A stretch of DNA of 5,049 nt, taken from an uncultured Saprospiraceae bacterium (GTDB lineage: Bacteria > Bacteroidota > Bacteroidia > Chitinophagales > Saprospiraceae). The notes under the pieces are model-generated. The model had not been told where the DNA came from. It ran no database searches and saw only the letters and a list, made by a program, of their open reading frames with translations. Position 1 is the stretch's first letter, and each line of letters begins with the position of its first letter. The stretch lies in the NCBI GenBank assembly GCA_937959095.1, contig CALGLY010000122.1, forward strand, positions 1-5,049, in the 5' to 3' direction. Shown one piece after another: positions 1 through 4,794 of this stretch. The position numbers were made by a program, and so were the translations under genes.

Positions 1-890
1 CCGTGAATGTGCGGTTTTATTTTTCCTTCATTGAACCAATGAATCAGCTGCATCATGTATTGCATATTCTTGCCCGGGAATTTCTGTGCGAATGCACCCC
101 AAAAAACACCTACAATTTGGCAGCTTTTCAGCAGCGTTAAGTTGAGGGGAATCTTCGGAATTTCGCCTGCGGCAAAACCGACAACCAAATAACGCCCTTC
201 CCAAGCGATAGCACGCAGAGCAGGTTCGGCATAATGTGCACCTACGGGATCGTAAATGACATCCACGCCTTTGCCCTCGGTGAGTTCTTTGGCTCGTTTC
301 TTTAAGTCCTCATCGTTGTAGAGGATGGTTTCATCTGCGCCATATTTTTTGCAGAGTGCCAACTTTTCGGGGGTGGAAGCGGCAGCTATTACGCGCGCGC
401 CCATCAGCTTGCCCAGTTCTACAGCAGTAAGCCCTACCCCACCCGACGCGCCTAGCACCATCAAGGTTTCGCCTTCTTTCAGTTTTGCTCGGTCTTTAAG
501 TGCGTAGTAAGTCGTTCCATACGCCATGAGGAAGGAAGCCGCATTGACCATATCCATGCCCGGTGGTTTCGGGATACAGATTTTTGCTTTGGCTGTTATT
601 TTTTCGGCAAAACCGCCATGTGCTACGAGTGCCACGACTTCATCACCTACTTTGAAGCCTTTCACATCCGCACCAACTGCTTCTATTACGCCTGCAACAT
701 CGCTGCCGGGCGAAAAAGGAAAAGCGGGCTTGTACTGATATAAGCCTTGAATGATGAGCGTATCTGGAAAGTTGACGCTACAGGCTTTTACCTGTATCAG
801 TACTTCGTCGGCAGCCGCTACAGGATCGGCTACTTCTTTATATTTTAGATTGGATGGGAGTCCGAATGAATCGCATATTATGGCCTTCAT
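1..890 (-). CDS. Zinc-independent NADPH:quinone oxidoreductase, MDR superfamily (3' end cut by window)
   Basis: Translating down from the ATG at 890-888 gives 296 complete residues with no stop; the frame runs off the left edge. It begins MKAIICDSFGLP, a typical quinone oxidoreductase N-terminus. Residues 1-125 form the GroES-like domain. The PGSDVAGVIEAVG segment (61-73) sits where zinc-dependent alcohol dehydrogenases have GHE, and the catalytic-zinc ligands are absent, so this is the zeta-crystallin/QOR-type branch. A Rossmann NADPH site follows at 145-153 (VLGASGGVG). The HWFNEGKIKPH segment near 284-295 is a usual near-C-terminal element. Relatives are about 325 residues, so roughly 30 are missing. 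The expected reaction is NADPH-dependent reduction of quinones or of an activated C=C bond in the cytosol; the true substrate cannot be read from sequence. The start has an A/T-rich leader and no Shine-Dalgarno. The gene follows the acyl-CoA dehydrogenase on the same strand after 104 bp containing a hairpin, so co-transcription is uncertain. Confidence 0.9.
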   Translation of the reverse strand, partial: MKAIICDSFGLPSNLKYKEVADPVAAADEVLIQVKACSVNFPDTLIIQGLYQYKPAFPFSPGSDVAGVIEAVGADVKGFKVGDEVVALVAHGGFAEKITAKAKICIPKPPGMDMVNAASFLMAYGTTYYALKDRAKLKEGETLMVLGASGGVGLTAVELGKLMGARVIAAASTPEKLALCKKYGADETILYNDEDLKKRAKELTEGKGVDVIYDPVGAHYAEPALRAIAWEGRYLVVGFAAGEIPKIPLNLTLLKSCQIVGVFWGAFAQKFPGKNMQYMMQLIHWFNEGKIKPHIH

Positions 891-920
891 TTATTTATTT
901 TAAAGTGTGAAATGGGAGTG

Positions 921-991
921 GTATCAGGTATCAAGTACAAGGTATTAGGTAACGTTTTATTGTCTAATACTTTATACCTGACACCTAATAC
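921..991. repeat. Imperfect inverted repeat built of 7-bp units, between acyl-CoA dehydrogenase and oxidoreductase genes
   Basis: The arms 921-950 and 962-991 pair along about 30 bp with only a few mismatches or G-T pairs, leaving an 11-base loop. Each arm is itself a degenerate tandem of 7-mers: GTATCAG, GTATCAA, GTACAAG, GTATTAG on the left, and GTATTAG, GTGTCAG, GTATAAA, GTATTAG when the right arm is read on the minus strand. It begins four bases after the dehydrogenase stop codon. It could attenuate or terminate dehydrogenase transcription or stabilise its 3' end, but no long U-run follows, so a classical terminator is not shown. I recall similar GTATCA-type repeats in Bacteroidota intergenic DNA; this was not checked. 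Confidence 0.75.
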
Positions 992-994
992 AAA

Positions 995-2212
995 CTAAGC
1001 TTGAGCAGCAATTACCTGCTTCACCGTATTGCGCCCCAATTGATACATATGTACCTCATCTGGGCCATCGGCTAGGCGGATGGTTCTTGCATAAAGCCAA
1101 GCGGCAGAAAGTGGTGTATCCTGAGAAACTCCCATGCCACCATGTGCCTGAATTGCGCGATCGACTACATCGCAAGCCATCTGTGGGCAAGCAATTTTTA
1201 TCATTGCAATCAAATCTTTTGCTTCTTTTATTCCGAAACGATCTATCTTATCGGCGGCGGAAAGCGTGAGCAAACGCGCTTGCTGCAACTGACAACGTGA
1301 ACGGGCAATGTCTTGACGAATGCTGCTGAAATCTTTTATTTTTCTACCAAAAGCTTCGCGTTCTGCTACGCGAGTACACATCAATTCTAAGGCGCGTTGT
1401 GCTGCTCCTATCAGGCGCATGCAGTGATGTATACGACCTGGTCCGAGGCGACCTTGTGCAATTTCGAAACCTCTCCCCTCCCCTAGCAATAGATTACTCG
1501 CTGGTACGCGCACATCTTTCAATTCGATTTCTGCATGACCATGCGGCGAATCGACAGCACCGTAGACTTGCATTGGGCGTAGGATATTCACGCCGGGTGT
1601 ACCTGCTGGTACGAGGATCATGCTTTGCTGTGCATGGCGGGCTGCCTTGAAATCCGTTTTACCCATCACGATGTAGAATTTGCAATCGGGATTCATCGCG
1701 CCAGACGACCACCACTTGCGGCCATTTATCACATATTCGTCGCCATCGCGCACAATAGCGGTTTCTATATTAGTCGCATCCGAAGAGGCTACGGCGGGTT
1801 CTGTCATCAAGAAAGCGGAACGGATTTCGCCTTTCATGAGTGGTGTTAGCCATTGCGCTTGCTGCTCAGGCGTACCATATTTTGCGAGGACTTCCATATT
1901 CCCCGTATCGGGTGCAGAGCAGTTGAATACTTCTGATGACCACAATACGCGTCCCATCAATTCAGCGAGGGGTGCATATTCTAAGTTGGTGAGTCCTGGG
2001 CTGAGTTTTCCGTAATCTTCGGGGAGGAATAAATTCCATAAGCCTTCCTTCTTCGCTTTTGCTTTTAGTTCTTCTAAGCCTGGATAGACTTGCCAAAGAT
2101 TAGTGGTCGTAAATTCAAAATAATCTTGCTCTATGGGATAAATATGTTCGTCCATGAAGCGTTGTACGCGCCCCATGAGGTCTTTTACCTTATCGGTGTA
2201 TTCAAAATTCAT
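995..2212 (-). CDS. Acyl-CoA dehydrogenase, ACAD10/11-like subfamily
   Basis: A 405-residue FAD-dependent acyl-CoA dehydrogenase of full family length, expected to oxidise an acyl-CoA at the alpha-beta bond and pass electrons to electron-transfer flavoprotein. The domains are in order: N-terminal helices (about 1-130), middle beta domain starting with [15 protein letters not shown] (133-147, the FAD/substrate signature), and C-terminal helical domain with REAFGRKI (285-292) and [11 protein letters not shown] (355-365), the usual FAD-contacting segments. Near the C-terminus LADGPDEVH (380-388) replaces the common YEGT segment that holds the catalytic Glu in medium- and short-chain enzymes, so Asp382 is at the base position. 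This replacement, and the KWWSSGA segment at 166-172, are features I associate with ACAD10/ACAD11 relatives, some of which are linked to 4-hydroxyacyl-CoA breakdown; that substrate is only a suggestion here. The ATG at 2212-2210 is the natural start ([13 protein letters not shown]), without Shine-Dalgarno. The gene lies 66 bp downstream of rep and could receive read-through. Confidence 0.95.
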   Translation of the reverse strand: MNFEYTDKVKDLMGRVQRFMDEHIYPIEQDYFEFTTTNLWQVYPGLEELKAKAKKEGLWNLFLPEDYGKLSPGLTNLEYAPLAELMGRVLWSSEVFNCSAPDTGNMEVLAKYGTPEQQAQWLTPLMKGEIRSAFLMTEPAVASSDATNIETAIVRDGDEYVINGRKWWSSGAMNPDCKFYIVMGKTDFKAARHAQQSMILVPAGTPGVNILRPMQVYGAVDSPHGHAEIELKDVRVPASNLLLGEGRGFEIAQGRLGPGRIHHCMRLIGAAQRALELMCTRVAEREAFGRKIKDFSSIRQDIARSRCQLQQARLLTLSAADKIDRFGIKEAKDLIAMIKIACPQMACDVVDRAIQAHGGMGVSQDTPLSAAWLYARTIRLADGPDEVHMYQLGRNTVKQVIAAQA

Positions 2213-2278
2213 GTATGTATCGTTTAAATTTTACATAAGTCCTGCAAGACCTACGTGCTATGTTGAAGGTTCAATATA

Positions 2279-3601
2279 CTAAACTAGGCTTAATCTCCGC
2301 TTTAATTCTTTGATTTTTGCATCATAATCTTTATCTAGATTTACGAATGGTGCAGGAAATAAGGCCCGTGCTGCATTGCGGTAACTGGCTAAAAACATAG
2401 GATCTTTTAGATTTTCTGCGTCGCTTTTTTGTTCGTCGTAGCCTGAAAATCGTTTGGATTTTGCGGTTTCAAGGAGTTGTGCTTCTACCTCTGATTCTTC
2501 CAAACATAAAGCGGCTATAATAGCATCTTCCTGTATGGCTTTCGCCCGATGTAGTTTATTGATTTGCTCATTGAGTTGGGCGCGTTCTTGAGCTGCTAGT
2601 TCTACTTTTTGACGTTTCTTAGCTTGACGTTTTGCTTTCTTCGCATCGGCATCGACTATCTTCTCTTGCTTTAGCATCGTCGCGATATAGCCAGCTACGC
2701 TTTCTATCGTTGTTCCCTTCTTGATTTTATTTAAGGTATATTGAATAGCGGCTTGCACATGCTCTTCTGGATAGTTATTCATCCATTGCTGAAAGCTGGA
2801 TTCGCTCACCCATTCTTCTACGCTTTTATACAAGGTATTAACGACAGGCACTTCCTCTTCTTTTGCCGTATTTAATAAATGAACAGGCACATTTTCTTTT
2901 ATTTTGAATCGAATGCTCAATACTTTTCCTCCTCTTCCTTTTATAGGTTGATACTCAAAACAGATGTCTGTATATTTTTTGAATTGCTTTTGCGCGGGTT
3001 CTATCACGCGTTGCCGAATATTACCATATTTATAGGACGCTGGTAAGCGGAGGATTTCTGTCATTTCGCGCAGCTCCAATTCTATCACTCCCCTACCCTT
3101 GTATTGATGTGATTTCAATAATTCGTAGAGCTGGAACACATAGGTGCTACGAAGTTTTAGAATATTATAAAATTTATAAATCGTGAAATGTTCTCCTAGT
3201 TGTAGTAAGAGCGGTTTCAAATCCTTATCGAAACGAAGCATGATATATTCTCCGTTGTCCATTTCACTACTTTCTGGCACATCGGACATGGATACCAAGT
3301 TGTAGCGGCGTGTGCGGGGTTTGCCATCGGCATCATTATAAGGTATACGTATAATTTTGGAGTGTAAGCGTTCTGGCACAGCGCGGAGTTCGTCGTATAG
3401 ATTATTGGAGCGCGAATCGAATAAATCAATAATATCTTTTATCCGAAATTTATAGGTTTTAAAATCATCATCATCTTTGCGTACCTGAGAAGCAAGTAGG
3501 GCGAACACGCGTAATTCCCATAAGGAAAAATCTTTCTTGTTCTTAATCAAATCATTCGCCTGAACTACGGTGTAATCCTTTACTTTTTTAATTGAACGCA
3601 T
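2279..3601 (-). CDS. Plasmid replication initiator, Rep_3 (RepB-like) family
   Basis: A 440-residue protein with the two winged-helix domains of Rep_3 initiators. WH1 is about residues 9-130, starting TVVQANDLI with SLWELRVFALLASQV (26-40), a standard opening of these proteins. WH2 is about 140-236 and includes LRSTYVFQLYELLKS (150-164), LRLPASYKYGNIRQRVIEPA (184-203) and KGRGGKVLSIRFKIK (221-235), the recognition-wing pattern of the family. Such proteins bind iterons as monomers to open the origin and as dimers repress or couple plasmids. The roughly 200 residues after WH2 are longer than in compact members: a helical part with VAGYIATMLKQE (302-313), then a Lys/Arg/Ala/Gln-rich, probably coiled-coil stretch (about 314-350), then an unassigned tail. 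The assignment is supported by the iteron field directly upstream (3681-4211). The start at 3601 fits the family N-terminus; no Shine-Dalgarno is present, and a palindrome abuts the start codon. Confidence 0.93.
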   Translation of the reverse strand: MRSIKKVKDYTVVQANDLIKNKKDFSLWELRVFALLASQVRKDDDDFKTYKFRIKDIIDLFDSRSNNLYDELRAVPERLHSKIIRIPYNDADGKPRTRRYNLVSMSDVPESSEMDNGEYIMLRFDKDLKPLLLQLGEHFTIYKFYNILKLRSTYVFQLYELLKSHQYKGRGVIELELREMTEILRLPASYKYGNIRQRVIEPAQKQFKKYTDICFEYQPIKGRGGKVLSIRFKIKENVPVHLLNTAKEEEVPVVNTLYKSVEEWVSESSFQQWMNNYPEEHVQAAIQYTLNKIKKGTTIESVAGYIATMLKQEKIVDADAKKAKRQAKKRQKVELAAQERAQLNEQINKLHRAKAIQEDAIIAALCLEESEVEAQLLETAKSKRFSGYDEQKSDAENLKDPMFLASYRNAARALFPAPFVNLDKDYDAKIKELKRRLSLV

Positions 3602-3637
3602 ACTTCTAAGAAGTTGATGTTTAGTAATCGTCGATTA
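3602..3637. promoter_or_regulatory. Two perfect 13-bp palindromes in the rep leader
   Basis: ACTTCTAAGAAGT (3602-3614) touches the rep start codon, and TAATCGTCGATTA (3625-3637) lies 23 bp further upstream, centre to centre. Each has 6-bp arms around a single central base. Both fall between the likely rep -7 box (3649-3656) and the start codon, so they could be operators or weak hairpins over the translation start. Neither resembles the iteron, so if Rep autoregulates through them it would use a different sequence. The sequence is certain; the function is inferred. Confidence 0.45.
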
Positions 3638-3648
3638 TTGAGTAGGAT

Positions 3649-3679
3649 CAAATGTACTTTTGTTAGAACATACGAGTAA
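3649..3679 (-). promoter_or_regulatory. Probable rep promoter (Bacteroidota type)
   Basis: On the minus strand 3656-3649 reads TACATTTG, a perfect match to the Bacteroidota -7 consensus TAnnTTTG. Twenty bases further upstream is TTA (3679-3677), one base off the TTG of the -33 element. The predicted transcript would start near 3642 and give rep a leader of about 40 nucleotides. The -33 position lies one base from the first iteron (3681), so Rep bound there would be well placed to repress its own gene. A plus-strand match, TACTTTTG at 3655-3662, overlaps it back to back. Confidence 0.5.
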
Positions 3680-3680
3680 T

Positions 3681-3739
3681 CCCAAAAACGTTATAAAACA
3701 CTCCCAAATATGTTACTCCTATCTCCCAAAACCGTTATA
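3681..3739 (+). repeat. Iteron cluster I (three copies)
   Basis: The copies are CCCAAAAACGTTATA (3681-3695), CCCAAATATGTTACT (3703-3717) and CCCAAAACCGTTATA (3725-3739). They start exactly 22 bp apart, about two helical turns, so they lie on one face of the DNA. They sit next to the probable rep promoter and may serve autoregulation as well as initiation. A degenerate shortened copy, CCCATTGTTAC, follows at 3766-3776. Confidence 0.9.
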
Positions 3740-3789
3740 GTATTAAGGAACTTTACAAATAATAACCCATTGTTACTATAAAAAGTACT

Positions 3790-3804
3790 CCCAAATATGT
3801 TATA
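3790..3804 (+). repeat. Isolated forward iteron
   Basis: CCCAAATATGTTATA matches the consensus fully. It lies 65 bp (start to start) after the last copy of cluster I, with only the degenerate copy at 3766-3776 between. It is identical to the copy at 4197-4211. Confidence 0.85.
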
Positions 3805-3862
3805 AGCGAAGTCATGAATATGCTAAAAACCAGTATAGTGCTCCTAAATCAATATAAATCCA

Positions 3863-3877
3863 GGTAACACTTTTGGG
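3863..3877 (-). repeat. Inverted iteron in the origin
   Basis: Read on the minus strand this is CCCAAAAGTGTTACC, an iteron in the opposite orientation to the rest. Its AAAGTG centre is shared only with the other inverted copy, at 4470-4484. Inverted iterons in related plasmids often bind Rep dimers for repression; that role is inferred here. Confidence 0.75.
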
Positions 3878-3917
3878 AATCTAGCCTAAAAGAAGTGTTT
3901 TGAACGCAAAAAAGTCT

Positions 3918-3932
3918 CCCATTCGCGTTATA
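3918..3932 (+). repeat. Divergent forward iteron
   Basis: CCCATTCGCGTTATA keeps CCCA and CGTTATA but differs at the TTCG positions. It stands 52 bp (start to start) before cluster II, about five helical turns. Confidence 0.75.
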
Positions 3933-3937
3933 ATGAT

Positions 3938-3968
3938 CAAATGTAGGAAATAAAACACAAAAAATCAA
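3938..3968 (-). promoter_or_regulatory. Second promoter-like element inside the iteron field
   Basis: On the minus strand TTG (3968-3966) is followed after 20 bases by TACATTTG (3945-3938), which fits the Bacteroidota -33/-7 arrangement better than the rep-proximal promoter does. Transcription would run through the iterons toward rep with a leader of over 300 nucleotides. It could act in origin activation or as a second rep promoter. The CAAAT core could also be a decayed iteron, so this remains tentative. Confidence 0.4.
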
Positions 3969-3969
3969 T

Positions 3970-4091
3970 CCCAAAGACGTTATATCGTATCCTAAATGTG
4001 TTACAGGCATATCCCAAATGCGTTACGCACGTACCCAAATACGTTATTGGTATATCCCAAACATGTTAGAGCTATTCCCAAATACGTTATA
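3970..4091 (+). repeat. Iteron cluster II (six copies)
   Basis: Six copies start at 3970, 3991, 4013, 4034, 4056 and 4077, alternating 21 and 22 bp: CCCAAAGACGTTATA, CCTAAATGTGTTACA, CCCAAATGCGTTACG, CCCAAATACGTTATT, CCCAAACATGTTAGA and CCCAAATACGTTATA. The GTTA core is invariant and the CCCAAA half nearly so. The phasing places all copies on one helical face, as expected for cooperative Rep loading. The A/T-rich stretch follows immediately, so this is the best candidate for the core initiation array. Confidence 0.93.
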
Positions 4092-4102
4092 ATTTAACAT
4101 TG

Positions 4103-4125
4103 AAGGGCTTGAAAAGTAAGGGCTT
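4103..4125 (+). repeat. Short direct repeat AAGGGCTT
   Basis: AAGGGCTT occurs at 4103-4110 and again at 4118-4125, 15 bp apart, between the main iteron array and the A/T-rich stretch. It is unlike the iteron. It may be a binding site for a host factor or may be chance. Confidence 0.35.
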
Positions 4126-4196
4126 TTTGAGGTCTAATAATTTAATAAGGTAATAAGATTAAATAAAACAAACTAGAAGAAGTATTTTTTTTGAGT
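4126..4196. other. A/T-rich stretch, candidate DNA unwinding element
   Basis: This segment is almost entirely A and T, with runs such as TAATAATTTAATAAGG and an eight-T tract at 4185-4192. It lies between the six-copy iteron array and the last forward iteron. Iteron plasmids usually melt such a region next to the array. No 13-mer-type repeats are obvious. Confidence 0.5.
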
Positions 4197-4211
4197 CCCA
4201 AATATGTTATA
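4197..4211 (+). repeat. Terminal forward iteron, next to the small partition gene
   Basis: CCCAAATATGTTATA is a perfect consensus copy ending three bases before the stop codon of the small partition gene. It is separated from cluster II by the A/T-rich stretch, so iterons flank the candidate melting region on both sides. Confidence 0.87.
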
Positions 4212-4214
4212 GAA

Positions 4215-4619
4215 TTATTTTACTTTTCTAGCATAAATAGTTTTAAAGGTCTCTATTAAGGCAGCATCCTCTATCAATACTATATTATCAAAGTAGTAAT
4301 CGAGGGCTTCGTTAAGCAAATCTGCTACAGAACCCTCGCCATTTATAGATGCAACCTCCAATTTTGCCCGATTTGTAGGGGTAATTGCAGTTGTGAGTGG
4401 TACACGTTTAGGTGCTTTGGGTTCAGGGGCAGCTTGCACAGTTTCTTCAGGAATATTTACTTTAGGCGTTATAACACTTTTGGGAACTTCTTTTTCTACC
4501 GCTTCCTCTTTTCCTGTTACTCGTGCTATCACCTGATTCACTTCTTCTGGAGTGGGAAGTGTTGTTTTATTTTGTGTATTTAGAAATCCTGCTGTTCTAG
4601 ATTTTCTTCTTTTAGTCAT
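4215..4619 (-). CDS. Small ribbon-helix-helix protein, probable ParB-type partner of ParA
   Basis: A 134-residue protein with a basic N-terminus (MTKRRKSR), a Glu/Pro/Val-rich linker of low complexity (about 36-72) and a C-terminal part that reads as a ribbon-helix-helix fold: strand RVPLTTAI (72-79), helix PTNRAKLEVASING (81-94), helix SVADLLNEALDYYFDN (97-112). It is not a canonical large ParB. The position, downstream of a ParA-like gene and beside the origin, suggests a small centromere-binding partition protein that also represses its own operon. The basic flexible tail may contact ParA, as in ParG-like proteins; this is by analogy. The start is the ATG at 4619-4617, with no Shine-Dalgarno, 28 bp from an operator-like palindrome. 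An inverted iteron is embedded in codons for PKSVI (46-50). It could also be a plain transcriptional or copy-number regulator. Confidence 0.7.
   Translation of the reverse strand: MTKRRKSRTAGFLNTQNKTTLPTPEEVNQVIARVTGKEEAVEKEVPKSVITPKVNIPEETVQAAPEPKAPKRVPLTTAITPTNRAKLEVASINGEGSVADLLNEALDYYFDNIVLIEDAALIETFKTIYARKVK
4470..4484 (-). repeat. Inverted iteron inside the small partition gene
   Basis: On the minus strand this reads CCCAAAAGTGTTATA, a full iteron within coding sequence, where it encodes the PKSVI stretch of the ribbon-helix-helix protein. It shares 13 bases, CCCAAAAGTGTTA, with the other inverted copy at 3863-3877. It lies about 260 bp from the nearest origin iteron. Confidence 0.75.
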
Positions 4620-4635
4620 GATAAAGCTGTTTCAA

Positions 4636-4676
4636 GTGTTAAATGTAACGTTGCACGTGCAGCGTGTCAAATGTAA
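4636..4676. promoter_or_regulatory. Operator-like palindrome between direct repeats, upstream of the small partition gene
   Basis: ACGTTGCACGTGCAGCGT (4648-4665) is an 18-bp palindrome with one mismatched pair; its central TGCACGTGCA is perfect. It is bracketed by GTGTTAAATGTAA (4636-4648) and GTGTCAAATGTAA (4664-4676), identical at 12 of 13 bases and 28 bp apart. On the minus strand the second repeat contains TACATTTG (4675-4668), a perfect -7 box for the small gene, and the first contains the near match TACATTTA. No good -33 TTG is at the right distance. The symmetry suits a dimeric repressor, most simply the ribbon-helix-helix protein encoded just downstream, and the site may double as a centromere. 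Confidence 0.6.
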
Positions 4677-4706
4677 AAACATAGAAAAATAAATTTAGAT
4701 TCTTGA

Positions 4707-4761
4707 CAAGCACTTTTGATGAGGGAGTGGTTCATTTTAAACGACTTATCAAAAATGCTTG
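4707..4761. repeat. Inverted repeat between parA-like and small partition genes
   Basis: CAAGCACTTTTGAT (4707-4720) and ATCAAAAATGCTTG (4748-4761) are complementary at 13 of 14 positions around a 27-base spacer. As RNA from the minus strand it would form a hairpin downstream of the parA-like stop codon, followed after about ten bases by a U-rich stretch. It may weaken read-through, giving the small gene its own promoter, or be a protein-binding site. Confidence 0.45.
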
Positions 4762-4794
4762 GCTTCGGAGAATTTATTTTTTTTTATTAAAATG

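Larger units (their letters stand above)
3602..4214. other. Plasmid replication origin region (iteron-type ori)
   Basis: This 613-bp stretch between rep and the small partition gene contains no credible gene. It holds 12 forward copies and one inverted copy of a 15-bp iteron (consensus CCCAAATAYGTTATA), two promoter-like boxes, two palindromes next to rep, and an A/T-rich stretch at about 4126-4196. An iteron array beside a Rep_3 gene is the standard layout of theta-replicating iteron plasmids. I looked for DnaA boxes close to TTATNCACA on both strands by eye and found none. Confidence 0.88.

Noticed and set aside
325..738. Plus-strand open frames at 325-507 and 526-738
   Set aside because: They are antisense to the well-supported quinone oxidoreductase reading frame, and their Ser/Pro/Ala-rich translations look like mirror products of it.
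1087..2015. Plus-strand open frames at 1087-1269, 1399-1650, 1625-1849 and 1680-2015
   Set aside because: All lie antisense within the acyl-CoA dehydrogenase gene, which has clear family motifs across its whole length.
2237..2253. Palindrome-like GTCCTGCAAGAC (2239-2250) upstream of the acyl-CoA dehydrogenase
   Set aside because: It has only a four-base core plus three-base arms with a mismatch between them, and no promoter was found near it. It resembles half of an intergenic palindrome I recall from Bacteroidota genomes, but the second half is absent.
3217..3429. Minus-strand 70-residue frame overlapping rep
   Set aside because: It is an alternate frame inside the WH1-coding part of rep and matches nothing recognisable.
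3681..4091. Possible CRISPR array
   Set aside because: The repeats are only 15 bp, degenerate, spaced at 21-22 bp with 6-7 bp between copies, and lie beside a Rep_3 gene; they are iterons.
4092..4196. Search for DnaA boxes near the A/T-rich stretch
   Set aside because: No sequence close to TTATNCACA was seen on either strand by eye, so none is annotated.
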